Origin: Chitinophagales bacterium
GTDB taxonomy: Bacteria; Bacteroidota; Bacteroidia; Chitinophagales; UBA8649
DNA length: 64,000 bases
Direction of reading: 5' to 3'
Assembly (NCBI GenBank): GCA_020635975.1
Contig: JACJYT010000011.1
Location: forward strand, 18,343-82,342
Shown in pieces: positions 42,163-51,600 of this stretch. The position numbers were made by a program, and so were the translations under genes. The notes below the pieces were generated by a model. The model was not told the DNA's origin. It was given only the letters and a program-made list of their open reading frames with translations, and did no database searches. Within the stretch, counting starts at the first letter, position 1; every line of letters begins with the position of its first letter.

Positions 42163-43434
42163 ATGCAAAAAGATAAAGAAATTTTCGATTTAATTCAACA
42201 AGAAGCAAAGCGTCAAGAAGAAGGAGTTGAACTTATTGCTTCCGAGAACTTTACTAGTCCTCAGGTAATGGCTGCTATGGGCTCTTGTCTTACCAATAAA
42301 TATGCAGAAGGTCTGCCCGGTAAACGCTATTATGGCGGCTGTGAAGTGGTGGATACGGTTGAAAACATAGCGATAGATCGATTAAAAAGATTGTTTAAGG
42401 CAGAATGGGCAAATGTTCAGCCCCATAGTGGCGCACAAGCCAATGCTGCTGTAATGTTGGCCGTGCTTCAAGCTGGAGATACCATACTAGGCTTTGATTT
42501 GTCTCACGGAGGACATTTAACTCACGGTTCTTCGGTTAATTTTTCGGGAAAATTGTATCACCCTACTTTTTATGGCGTAGAAAAGGAAACGGGTAGGATT
42601 GATATGAATAAGGTGGAAGAAAAAGCTTTGGAAGTAAAGCCTAAACTAATAGTTTGTGGAGCGTCTGCCTATGCTAGAGATTGGGATTTTAAGAGATTTA
42701 GAGAAATTGCCGACAAGGTTGGTGCTTTACTTTTAGGTGATATTAGTCATATAGCAGGTCTAGTGGCAAGTGGTTTGCATAGTAACCCAATGCCATATTG
42801 CCATATCGTTACTACAACTACGCACAAAACCCTTAGAGGTCCAAGAGGTGGTGTTATTATGATGGGCCAGGATTTTGATAATCCTTGGGGCTTAAAAACT
42901 CCAAAAGGAGAGCTCAGAAAGATGAGTGCGATTTTAGATTCTGGGGTTTTCCCAGGTACGCAAGGAGGTCCATTAGAGCATGTAATTGCTGCTAAAGCAG
43001 TTGCTTTTGGTGAAGCCTTAGAAGAGGATTTTAAAACTTACTCGAAGCAAGTAATCAAAAATGCCCAAGCTATGGCGAAAGCTTTTGTAGAAAGAGGATA
43101 TAACCTAGTTTCGGATGGAACAGATAATCATTTGATGTTAATCGACCTTAGAAACAAAGGGATTAGTGGAAAACTAGCAGAGGAAACTCTTGGGAAAGCC
43201 GATATTACTGTAAATAAGAATATGGTTCCTTTTGACGATAAGTCGCCATTTGTTACTTCTGGTATTCGAATTGGTACACCAGCAGTAACCACAAGAGGCA
43301 TGAAGGAAGAAGATATGTTACAAATTGTAGACTGGATTGATTCGCTACTTATGCAAAATGATAAGCCAGAAGTTATAGAAAGTGTAAAAAAGTCTGTACA
43401 TTCATACATGAGAAAATTTCCTCTATATGTTTAA
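42163..43434 (+). CDS. glyA: Serine hydroxymethyltransferase
   Basis: A 423-residue PLP enzyme that interconverts serine and glycine with tetrahydrofolate, feeding one-carbon metabolism in the cytoplasm. The N-terminal GVELIASENFTSPQVM (21-36) and YAEGLPGKRYYGGCEVVD (47-64) are diagnostic. NVQPHSGAQAN lies at 84-94, the PLP lysine is K222 in TTTTHKTLRGPRGG, and LLGDISHIAGLVASG precedes it. Length is typical. The TPR gene downstream overlaps its stop by 8 nt. Confidence 0.97.
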   Translation: MQKDKEIFDLIQQEAKRQEEGVELIASENFTSPQVMAAMGSCLTNKYAEGLPGKRYYGGCEVVDTVENIAIDRLKRLFKAEWANVQPHSGAQANAAVMLAVLQAGDTILGFDLSHGGHLTHGSSVNFSGKLYHPTFYGVEKETGRIDMNKVEEKALEVKPKLIVCGASAYARDWDFKRFREIADKVGALLLGDISHIAGLVASGLHSNPMPYCHIVTTTTHKTLRGPRGGVIMMGQDFDNPWGLKTPKGELRKMSAILDSGVFPGTQGGPLEHVIAAKAVAFGEALEEDFKTYSKQVIKNAQAMAKAFVERGYNLVSDGTDNHLMLIDLRNKGISGKLAEETLGKADITVNKNMVPFDDKSPFVTSGIRIGTPAVTTRGMKEEDMLQIVDWIDSLLMQNDKPEVIESVKKSVHSYMRKFPLYV

Positions 43435-44464
43435 AAAAGTATTTTTATCGATTTGCATCCTCTTTACTTTAATTATTGCAGCATCTGCACAGGAAAGTAA
43501 TTTTGATTTGGCCTATGAGGCTTATTCTGAGGGCGATTACAATAAATCTATAGATTTATATAGCTTATATCTTGATGAGTATGAAAGCATTAATGCTCAT
43601 TTCAATAGGGGGTTGGCTTATTATAAGCTAGGAGATTATGAAAACGCCATCTTTGATTATACCTATGTAATTAAAGAAGATCCAGAAGATTATGAAGCTT
43701 GGTATAATAGAGGTTTAGCTTATTATGACGCGGAAGAGTATGATCTATCCATTCAAGATAATGAAATGGCTATCAGTTTAATGCCAACTTATGATAAGGC
43801 CTACAACGGACTTGGTTTATGCTATGCGGCTAAAGGCAAACATGAAGATGCCATTGATATGTATAGTCAAGCTATTTCTTTAAAATCTTCTTCATCGCTT
43901 AGCTATTATAATCGTGCTCTTTCTTATCAAGATTTATATATGTATGATGAAGCCGAAGAAGATTATAACAAGGCAATTAAGATTAATGACGAAGACCCAG
44001 ACTATTATTGGGGAAGAGGAGATTTATACTACGATATGTATTATTACGAGGAAAGTATAGATGATTACACGAAAGCTATTGCTCTTGATGACCAAAACGA
44101 GAATTTATTCTACAATAGAGGAATTTCTTACTACGATAATGAAGATTACGAAGCAGCTGAAAAGGATTTTGAAGCAGTATTAAATTTGGTACCTAATGAT
44201 ATAGACGCTAAGTGGTATGTTGCTTTATGTGCGAATGAAATCGGAAAAGAAGAAAAGGCTTTGGCATTCTATAATGAAGTAGAGGAAGAAGATCCAGATT
44301 ATGAGTATTTATGGGCGATAGATAAAAGACAATTAGAATTGAAAATTTTTCTTAAGAAAAATTGGCTTTACGGCCTCGGTATTATTGCTTTTATTATAGC
44401 TGCTATTGTTTTTATGACTAAGATGAAGAGAAACGATGAGCAAGTGGTAAGAAGATTCGACTAG
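43427..44464 (+). CDS. Exported TPR protein with C-terminal membrane anchor
   Basis: A 345-residue protein with a signal peptide (about 1-21, cleavage after A-S-A-Q), about eight tetratricopeptide repeats (about 24-300; each with the W/Y-x-x-L/G-x-x-Y/x-x-x-x-x-Y-x-x-A pattern such as YNRGLAYYDAEEYDLSIQ) and one TM helix near the end (about 318-336) with a basic KMKRNDEQVVRRFD tail. That predicts a periplasmic TPR array tethered by a C-terminal inner-membrane helix. The repeats are rich in Asp, Glu and Tyr. The first ATG overlaps the glyA stop by 8 nt. TPRs mediate protein-protein contacts; the partner is unknown. Confidence 0.82.
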   Translation: MFKKVFLSICILFTLIIAASAQESNFDLAYEAYSEGDYNKSIDLYSLYLDEYESINAHFNRGLAYYKLGDYENAIFDYTYVIKEDPEDYEAWYNRGLAYYDAEEYDLSIQDNEMAISLMPTYDKAYNGLGLCYAAKGKHEDAIDMYSQAISLKSSSSLSYYNRALSYQDLYMYDEAEEDYNKAIKINDEDPDYYWGRGDLYYDMYYYEESIDDYTKAIALDDQNENLFYNRGISYYDNEDYEAAEKDFEAVLNLVPNDIDAKWYVALCANEIGKEEKALAFYNEVEEEDPDYEYLWAIDKRQLELKIFLKKNWLYGLGIIAFIIAAIVFMTKMKRNDEQVVRRFD

Positions 44465-44467
44465 AGG

Positions 44468-44794
44468 CTACACTGCGAAACTTTCCCCGCACGAACAAGT
44501 TCTGCTCGCATTAGGATTTACAAAGTGAAAGCCCTTACCGTTTAAGCCATCTGAAAAGTCTAAAGTCGTATTAGCGATATATAGGAAACTTCGTAAGTCG
44601 GTTACTAATTTAATTCCCTTATCTTCAAATTCTTGATCATCTTCTTTTAGCTTATTATCGAAATCCATCCTGTAACTCAAGCCAGAACAGCCTCCTCCAG
44701 AAACACTTACACGTACAAAGGTAGATTCAGGTTGCGCTTCTAAAAGAATCAATTCAGCGATTTTGTTTTTAGCAGATTCCGATACAAATAACAT
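44468..44794 (-). CDS. A-type iron-sulfur carrier protein (IscA/SufA/ErpA family)
   Basis: A 108-residue protein of the HesB/IscA family. The three cluster ligands are C36 (GGGCSGLSY), C100 and C102 (TCSCGESFAV), with the canonical C-x63-C-x-C spacing. Such carriers pass Fe-S clusters to apo-enzymes in the cytoplasm. No suf or isc genes are next to it. It converges on the TPR gene with a 3-nt gap and diverges from the epimerase gene, whose promoter lies between. Which of IscA, SufA or ErpA roles it plays cannot be told from sequence alone. Confidence 0.93.
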   Translation of the reverse strand: MLFVSESAKNKIAELILLEAQPESTFVRVSVSGGGCSGLSYRMDFDNKLKEDDQEFEDKGIKLVTDLRSFLYIANTTLDFSDGLNGKGFHFVNPNASRTCSCGESFAV

Positions 44795-44807
44795 AAGATT
44801 TAAAGCT

Positions 44808-44842
44808 TTTGTGTAAATTTAAACAATTGCATTGTAAATTTG
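44808..44842 (+). promoter_or_regulatory. Bacteroidota-type promoter for methylmalonyl-CoA epimerase
   Basis: TTTG at 44808-44811 and TAAATTTG at 44835-44842 are separated by 23 nt, at the upper end of the accepted spacing. The ATG lies 25 nt further on. Confidence 0.55.
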
Positions 44843-44867
44843 GTTTCCAAAGCCAAGCAAATCGATT

Positions 44868-45269
44868 ATGAAAAAAATTGAACATATAGGCATTGCCGTT
44901 CGAAATTTGGAAGAAGCGAATTCACTTTACTCTAAACTGTTTAATGCCCTTCCGTATAAAGAAGAAGAAGTTGCTAGCGAAGCGGTTAGAACTTCATTTT
45001 TTAGAGTTGGACCTAATAAAATTGAACTCCTTCAAGCAACTAATGAATCTAGTGCTATTCATAAATATATAGACAAGAAGGGAGAAGGCATACATCATCT
45101 TGCTTTTGCAGTGGAAGATATCTACCAAGAAATGGAAAGATTAAAAGCAGAGGGTTTTCAAGCACTAATGGATCAACCCAAGAAAGGTGCGGATAATAAG
45201 TTAGTAATCTTCTTCCACCCTAAAACGACAGGTGGGGTTCTCATAGAGCTTTGTCAAGAAATTATTTAA
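44868..45269 (+). CDS. mce: Methylmalonyl-CoA epimerase
   Basis: A 133-residue VOC/glyoxalase-fold enzyme that interconverts (R)- and (S)-methylmalonyl-CoA in the propionate pathway. Metal ligands are H6 (IEHIGIAV), H76 or H77 in EGIHHLAF and E127 in VLIELCQ, with E53 in KIELLQ as a further conserved acid. The length and the KTTGGVLIEL ending are typical. The mutase genes are not in the window. The stop overlaps the convergent epimerase stop by 4 nt. A B12-dependent mutase elsewhere in the genome is expected. Confidence 0.93.
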   Translation: MKKIEHIGIAVRNLEEANSLYSKLFNALPYKEEEVASEAVRTSFFRVGPNKIELLQATNESSAIHKYIDKKGEGIHHLAFAVEDIYQEMERLKAEGFQALMDQPKKGADNKLVIFFHPKTTGGVLIELCQEII

Positions 45270-46222
45270 CTTAATTGGTGGTCTCGCCAAAACTCAAAAA
45301 CCTCTTTGGTGTTTTTTTGAGGTATGTACGCATAACTCTCTTTTAATTTTTGATTGGAAAGAACAGGTCTATATTGAATAAATTTTAAGCTTTCTGGTCC
45401 ATATTTAATAAGTGATAATGGTCTTAAAATTGCAAAAGCAGTTTTTAGAAGAAACAAGGGAAGTACTCTAGCAGATTTGCCTAAAAGGGAAGCAAGCTCT
45501 ATCGATGGTATCGCTCCATCACCGGCAACATTGTAAATTCCAGGTTTTCCATTTAAACAGGCTTTCCAAAGAATCTGCACTAGGTCTTGATCCCAAATAG
45601 CAACAAAGGCGCTAGGATAGCCTTGAATGCAGAGAAGTTTATCCTTTTTTAGATAGTCTGTAATGGGGTTGTTGGTTGTTTCTCCTAGTATAGTTCCAAC
45701 TCGGAACACAAACTGCTCCATCTTTGGATGTGTTTTGGCTATCTTCTTTAAGTATTCTTCTACTAGATATTTATGATTGCTATATGGAATGTCGGTATTG
45801 CCAAGCATAGGCATATCTTCGCTCAATACGGTTTCTACATTGCTAGGCCAATAACCATAAGCCGCTCCACTGCTGGTAATAATAAATTTTTCGACCCCTT
45901 GTCGCACGCAAGCATTAATTAGATTCTTACTTCCATTAACATCGACATCGTATTCGAATAGAGCACTATTCGTTCCTGTAATTGAAATAATGGCAGCCAA
46001 GTGCACCACAATGTTGATTTGATGTTCCTTTAGTATTTCTTCAATTTGTTTTGATCGGATATCTAATTCTATATAATCTACCCCTTCTAAGCGTTTATCT
46101 GCCTCTGGTTTTTTTATATCTAAAGCGATTATTTTCCCTAAATCTTTCCTGTTTTCAAAACAGCTTGCAAGAAATTGTTTTCCAATATACCCCTGACTCC
46201 CAGTAATTAGAATATTTTTCAT
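45266..46222 (-). CDS. NAD-dependent epimerase/dehydratase family protein
   Basis: A 318-residue extended short-chain dehydrogenase. The Rossmann motif is ITGSQGYIG (5-13), HLAAI follows near 75, ITSSGAAYGYWP near 118, and the catalytic pair is Y-S-N-H-K in PYSNHKYLVEEYLKK near 148. IYNVAGDGAIPSIELA near 227 is the substrate-domain segment. The nucleotide-sugar or other substrate is not evident, because there is no sugar operon around it. It converges with the mce gene (4-nt overlap). Similar Bacteroidota proteins are annotated only at family level. Confidence 0.85.
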   Translation of the reverse strand: MKNILITGSQGYIGKQFLASCFENRKDLGKIIALDIKKPEADKRLEGVDYIELDIRSKQIEEILKEHQINIVVHLAAIISITGTNSALFEYDVDVNGSKNLINACVRQGVEKFIITSSGAAYGYWPSNVETVLSEDMPMLGNTDIPYSNHKYLVEEYLKKIAKTHPKMEQFVFRVGTILGETTNNPITDYLKKDKLLCIQGYPSAFVAIWDQDLVQILWKACLNGKPGIYNVAGDGAIPSIELASLLGKSARVLPLFLLKTAFAILRPLSLIKYGPESLKFIQYRPVLSNQKLKESYAYIPQKNTKEVFEFWRDHQLS

Positions 46223-46309
46223 AATGCATTAAAGTTAAGTCCTTGTTTTAAGATTACAAAGTCGTGAAGCTTAAGTTTATTTTTAACTTTACGGCTAAAT
46301 TGTAATATC

Positions 46310-47062
46310 ATGATAGCACTTATAACTGGGGCAAGCGCTGGAATTGGAAAGGCTTGTGCTTATAAATTTTCAGAAAATGGCTACGATTTAATTGTAACCG
46401 GAAGAAGGGAATCCAAGCTAAAGGAGCTTCAGTCCGAATTGGAAGCAAAGTTTAAGAATAAGATTAAAATTCTTGCTTTCGATATTCAAGAAGAAAGTCA
46501 GGTAAAGGCAGCGTTTACCAATCTTAGTGCGGAGTGGATGAATATAGACGTTTTGGTTAACAATGCGGGCTTAGCTCTTGGTAGAGAGGGCATAGATATG
46601 GGTAGTATGGAAGATTACAATACAATGATTGATACCAATATTAAGGGCTTGCTTTATGTATCGAAAGCGGTTATACCTAATATGAAAACTAGAAAAGCAG
46701 GGCATATTATCAACTTAAGTAGCACTGCTGCAAAGGAAGTATATCCTGGAGGTGGGGTTTATTGCGCCACCAAACATGCTGTGGATGCTTTAACCAAAGG
46801 GATGCGTATTGATCTACTTAGCTATGGTATCAAAGTGAGTAGTATTTCTCCTGGTATGGTAGATACGGAATTTTCTAAAGTGAGATTTAAAGGGAATGAA
46901 ACCCTAGCCGCAGAGGTATATAAAGGTTTTACCCCACTTTATGCAGAAGATGTAGCAGAGGTGATTTCTTACGTGGCTAGTTTACCAAAGCACGTTAACG
47001 TAAATGATTTGGTTTTAACCTGTACTGCACAAGCTAATTCTTTCTTTACGCACAAAGAATAG
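46310..47062 (+). CDS. Short-chain dehydrogenase/reductase (YdfG-like)
   Basis: A 250-residue classical SDR. The cofactor motif is TGASAGIGKA (6-15), with TGRRESKL placing an Arg that favours NADPH. NNAGLALG is near 84, the catalytic Ser is in NLSSTAAK near 138, and Y-C-A-T-K supplies Tyr and Lys near 151-155. SPGMVDTEFSKVRFKG (near 180-195) resembles YdfG, the NADP-dependent 3-hydroxy acid (allo-threonine) dehydrogenase. Sepiapterin reductase is less likely from the sequence pattern. It lies between two convergent neighbours and has no operon partner. It is divergent from the epimerase gene. Confidence 0.87.
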   Translation: MIALITGASAGIGKACAYKFSENGYDLIVTGRRESKLKELQSELEAKFKNKIKILAFDIQEESQVKAAFTNLSAEWMNIDVLVNNAGLALGREGIDMGSMEDYNTMIDTNIKGLLYVSKAVIPNMKTRKAGHIINLSSTAAKEVYPGGGVYCATKHAVDALTKGMRIDLLSYGIKVSSISPGMVDTEFSKVRFKGNETLAAEVYKGFTPLYAEDVAEVISYVASLPKHVNVNDLVLTCTAQANSFFTHKE

Positions 47063-47065
47063 TGG

Positions 47066-47833
47066 CTAATTTTGAGAACTAATCCAAAAATTATTAATAC
47101 CAGAACCTAGGCTAATTTTTAGAAATTTTTCTTGTATTAGCTCTAGCATAGCAAGAAAGGTGAATACGGCTTGAACGCGATTTTCTAAGTCGGAAAATGC
47201 ACTAGCAAAATCTATTTTTTTGCCTTTTCTTACCTTTTCAAGAAGATAGGATTTCTGTTGCTTGATACTAAAAGGATATTTTACCACAGTATGCACGGGT
47301 CTACTTTCTCGTTCATCCATTTTTTGCATCACTCTTTGGAAGGCTTTCATTAATTGGTATAAATCTAAATTTTCAAGCTCCGCTTCAGTAGAATATAGTT
47401 CTGAAATTCTGGAAATTTCTTTCTTTGTATTGCCTCTTCTGCTCTTCAATAAGCGATCAGCTTCCATGAGTCGCAAGCTTTCTGTTAATTCCTTAAATTG
47501 TTTGTACTCAATTAAACGTTGAACTAGCTCTTCTCGAGGGTCAATCTCCTTTCCATCGGCATCTAATTCTTTTCGGGGAAGTAAGGTTTTCGCCTTGATT
47601 CGCATTAAACTAGCAGCAACTAGAACAAATTCGCTGGCAACTTCAATATTTAATTGGTCCATCTGGTGGATGTATCCTAAGAATTCGTCTGTGATTTTAG
47701 CAATAGGAATGTCGTAAATATTCAATTCGTCCCTTTCAATAAAGAATAATAACAAATCAAAAGGACCTTCAAACTGAGGTAGCTTTATTTTGTAAATTTC
47801 TTCATTTCCTGCTATGTTCTCTTGCTTATTCAT
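47066..47833 (-). CDS. scpA: Segregation and condensation protein A
   Basis: A 255-residue kleisin that bridges SMC heads in the bacterial condensin. The N-terminal FEGPFDLLLFFIERDELNIYDIPIAKITDEFLGYI, read in parts at about 20-54, is the family signature, and SEFVLVAASLMRIKAKTLLP (about 65-85) continues it. The C-terminal winged-helix segment (about 205-245) is AVFTFLAMLELIQEKFL. It acts with Smc and ScpB at chromosome origins. A TATTTTTG -7 box lies 9 nt upstream. It is divergent from ruvA. Neither smc nor scpB is in the window. Confidence 0.92.
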   Translation of the reverse strand: MNKQENIAGNEEIYKIKLPQFEGPFDLLLFFIERDELNIYDIPIAKITDEFLGYIHQMDQLNIEVASEFVLVAASLMRIKAKTLLPRKELDADGKEIDPREELVQRLIEYKQFKELTESLRLMEADRLLKSRRGNTKKEISRISELYSTEAELENLDLYQLMKAFQRVMQKMDERESRPVHTVVKYPFSIKQQKSYLLEKVRKGKKIDFASAFSDLENRVQAVFTFLAMLELIQEKFLKISLGSGINNFWISSQN

Positions 47834-47842
47834 TTCTTAGAA

Positions 47843-47850
47843 CAAAAATA
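47843..47850 (-). promoter_or_regulatory. Promoter -7 box for scpA
   Basis: The minus strand reads TATTTTTG, matching TAnnTTTG, 9 nt before the ATG at 47833. A TTG at 47874-47876, 23 nt upstream, may be the -33 element. Confidence 0.5.
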
Positions 47851-48015
47851 CATTTTATTTTCTTAGTCCTTTGCAAGCTTAGTGCGCTTTATCTGTAGAA
47901 TGTTTAAGGCAAGTCTAATCTATAATTAATTTTTTTACTTCATATTTATTAATCCTTTCGAATACTGCCTTACTTCAATTGAAATTAGTATTTTCGCAGC
48001 TTATTTTAGAGGAAA

Positions 48016-48615
48016 GTGATAGCATATATAAAAGGTAAAATAGCGCATAGAACTCCTACATATCTTTTTGTGGAAACACAAGGCATTGGATATCAAGTGT
48101 TTATATCCTTACACACCTATGAGCGACTTAAAGACGCAAAGGAATGTGTGCTATTTACACGTATGGTTATAAAGAGCGAGAATCAAAGTGTTTCCGCTTT
48201 TTTGCTTTACGGATTTTATGAAGAATCCGAAAAAGAATTGTTTGAAAAACTTCTTTCTGTATCGGGAGTAGGCGCATCCACTGCCATTATGATGCTTTCT
48301 AGTTTCAAAACGCAAGAAATAATTCAAGCCATTTTAAGTAAGGATATAGGCTTGATTAAAAGCATAAAAGGTATAGGTCCAAAATCGGCAGAAAGAATAA
48401 TTTTGGAATTAAAAGACAAGTTAGATAAGCTTCCACAATTTGATAAAGAAATAGGCGTTATAGACAATACATTTAAGGAAGAGGCCTTAACTGCTTTGAT
48501 TTCTTTAGGATTTAACAAAACTACTTGTGTGAAGGTGATAAACAATATTTTGACTGTCGACAATACGGTTTCTACTGTTGAAGAACTTATAAAACGCAGT
48601 CTAAAACAACTCTAA
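48016..48615 (+). CDS. ruvA: Holliday junction branch migration protein RuvA
   Basis: A 199-residue DNA-binding subunit of the RuvAB motor. The N-terminal OB-fold begins IAYIKGKIAHRTPTYL, the tandem helix-hairpin-helix motifs are VSGVGASTAIMML (near 80) and IKGIGPKSAERII (near 115), and the C-terminal UBA-like domain (about 150-199, EALTALISLGFNKTTCVKVI) binds RuvB. The start is GTG at 48016 with AGAGGAAA just before it. sprA follows after 15 nt, an arrangement also seen in Flavobacterium. The near-consensus TATTTTCG at 47989-47996 may be its -7 box. Confidence 0.95.
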   Translation: MIAYIKGKIAHRTPTYLFVETQGIGYQVFISLHTYERLKDAKECVLFTRMVIKSENQSVSAFLLYGFYEESEKELFEKLLSVSGVGASTAIMMLSSFKTQEIIQAILSKDIGLIKSIKGIGPKSAERIILELKDKLDKLPQFDKEIGVIDNTFKEEALTALISLGFNKTTCVKVINNILTVDNTVSTVEELIKRSLKQL

Positions 48616-48630
48616 CAATCAGGTTTATTT

Positions 48631-51600
48631 GTGAAGGAAAGATTGAAGCTACATATAGGCATTCTTGCAATTCTACTTTATTTTGCTGCTGAAGCACAAG
48701 ATACTAGTAGCACGAATTTACCTTATCCTTTAATAGATCGTGAAGGCGACTTTCTAAATGATGCTGAGAATAATCCGTTTTACCTGGACGACCCAGATGT
48801 AATAGAGCAAAACGTAGAATATGATCCCGAAACGGATTCTTACATTATTACGGAAACTATTAATGGAAGAAACATTAAAGCGCCTACTTACATGACTTTC
48901 GAAGAGTATCTAGAATACACTTTGCAACAGGAAAATGAAGATTATTGGAAATCAAGATCAAGTACCGAGAAGCTCCTCAGAGATCGCAATTTAGATTTAC
49001 CTTTCGATCCAGAATATAATCCGAAGAAGGCAGGAGGCATTTTTAGAGGCTTAACTATCGATATTCGACCTCAAGGTAATGTAGAAGTAACATTAGGTGG
49101 TAATGTCCAAAAATACGACAACCCCAATCTTCCCCAACGCGCCAGAACTCAAGGTGGTTTTGATTTTGATATGAATATCAATATGAACGTTACAGGTAAA
49201 ATTGGTGACGCTCTTGCAATGACCATTAAGTATAATAATCAAACTGGCTTCTCTTTCGATAATCAGTTTAAATTACAATATACTGGCGATGAAGATGATA
49301 TTATTCAATTGGTGGAAGCTGGTAATGTTAGTTTCCCACTTCAAACACAACTCATTACAGGTGCTCAAAGCTTAAGGGGTTTAAAGACTCAAATGCGTTT
49401 TGGTAGATTAACTATGACGAGCATAGTTGCAGAGCAGCAATCACAAAAGCAATCCGTAATTTTAGAAGATGGTGCACAAACGCAAACCTTTGAAATAAAA
49501 GCAGATCAATACGAAACAGATAAGCACTTCTTTTTAAGTCATTTCTTCCGCGATAATTACGACCAATCTCTAGCAAATTTACCGAATATTTTATCTCAAG
49601 TGAATATTGAGGAAATAGAAGTTTGGGTTACTAACAGAACAGGACAAACCAATAATGTGAGAGACATTGTTGCTTTCTTGGATTTGGGAGAGTTAGATCC
49701 ATTTAATAACCAAGTAAATCCTCTGGCTGGTCAGACCTTGCCAAACAATAATGTAAATGATCTTTACAATAGGCTTACGGTAGATCAAAATTTAAGATTG
49801 AGTAATAATGTAGTAGCCAATCTTCAAGGCCCTAATTTTAATTTTGAAGCTGTACAAGATTATGAAAAAACTTATGCTAGGTTGCTTTCTTCTTCAGAGT
49901 ATGTTTTAAACAGAGAATTAGGCTATATTTCCTTGCAAACAGCCTTACAACCAAACCAAGTACTAGGCGTTGCCTTTAAATATACTTACAACGGACAAGT
50001 CTATCAAGTCGGAGAATTAAGTAGAAATGTTCCGCCAGATTCTTCTTCGGTTACAAAAACCTTATTTGTAAAAATGTTGCGTAGCTCGGCTATTCGACCA
50101 GATTTACCAACTTGGGATTTAATGATGAAAAACATTTATTCCCTTGGAGCCTACCAAATTAGTTCAGAAGATTTCCGCCTAGACATTTATTATTTAGATC
50201 CAGGAGGAGGACAGAAGAGATTTATTCCTAAAGGCAATTTGAGCGATCAACAATTGATTAGAGTTTTAAATTTGGACAGATTGAACAATCAAGGGGATCC
50301 TCAACCCGATGGATTGTTTGATTATCAGCCAGGAATTACAATAAATCCTCAAAATGGTAGATTAATATTCCCTGTTGTAGAACCTTTTGGTTCCTTCCTT
50401 AGTCAAAAACTTATTGATGCTGGTAATCCAGAGTTGGTAGACGACTATGCCTTTACCCAACTTTATGATTCTACTCTTTTCTTAGCACAACAATTTCCAG
50501 AAAAGAATAGGTTTGTTATTAAAGGTAGATACAAAGGTAGTGGAGGCAATAGAATTCAACTTGGAGCATTTCAACTGCCAGAAGGATCCGTTACGGTTTC
50601 TTTAGGGGGTATTCAATTGGTAGAAGGACAAGATTATAATGTGGATTATAATTTAGGAGTGGTTACCATTATTAATGAGGGTCTTTTAAGTTCTGGACAA
50701 CAAATCAAAGTAGATTACGAAAATAATGCTTTGTTTAGTTTCCAGCAGCGCTCCCTTATGGCAACTAGGCTAGATTATCGAGTTTCAGAGAAAGTCTTTA
50801 TTGGAGGAACCATCATGAAAATGAAGGAGAGACCATTTTCACAAAAAGTGAATTTGGGAAGCGACCCAATAAACAACACTATTATGGGATTGGATTTTCG
50901 CGTTAATAGCGATCTTCCTTTCTTAACAAGGGCTTTAGATAAACTACCTATTTATAGTACTACGGAAATGTCGAACATTTCTCTTCAAGGAGAAGTTGCT
51001 CATTTACGACCAGGGCACAATCGTTTTGTAGAACAAAATGGCGAGCCAACTATTTATATTGAAGATTTTGAAGCTTCAAGCAGTGGTTATGATTTAAAAG
51101 GCAGTCCGCAAACATGGCGTTTAGCTTCTACTCCAAAAGATGCTAAAGATAAATCTGGGAATGTACTCTTCCCAGAAGCAGACTTAAGCAATAGGGAGGA
51201 GTATGGTTATAATAGAGCAAAACTATCATGGTATAATGTTGACCCAACTTTTTTCCAACAAAATCAGTCGCCAGATGAGGTTTATGATAATAAAGAAGTT
51301 AGGACTAGTCATTATGTTCGACCAATATTTCAAACGGAATTATATCCGAATAAAGACGTGGCTATTGCCCAACAAATTTTTACCTTCGATTTAGCCTACT
51401 ACCCAGAAAAACGTGGTCCGTATAATTTTGAATGGAGTAATAGTGGAACTCCACCTTTTAGTAGAGGGGTGCGTCCTGATGGAAATTTAATAGCTCCAGA
51501 AACACGTTGGGGTGGAATTATGAGAGGAATTGATAATAACAATTTCGAGGTGGCGAATATTGAGTATTTAGAGTTTTGGTTACTAGATCCTTTCATTTAT

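Noticed and set aside
46310..47062. SDR as a sepiapterin reductase completing a BH4 pathway with the PTPS gene
   Set aside because: The sequence pattern is YdfG-like (SPGMVDTEFSKVRFKG), it is 35 kb from the PTPS gene, and no pterin-specific feature is visible.
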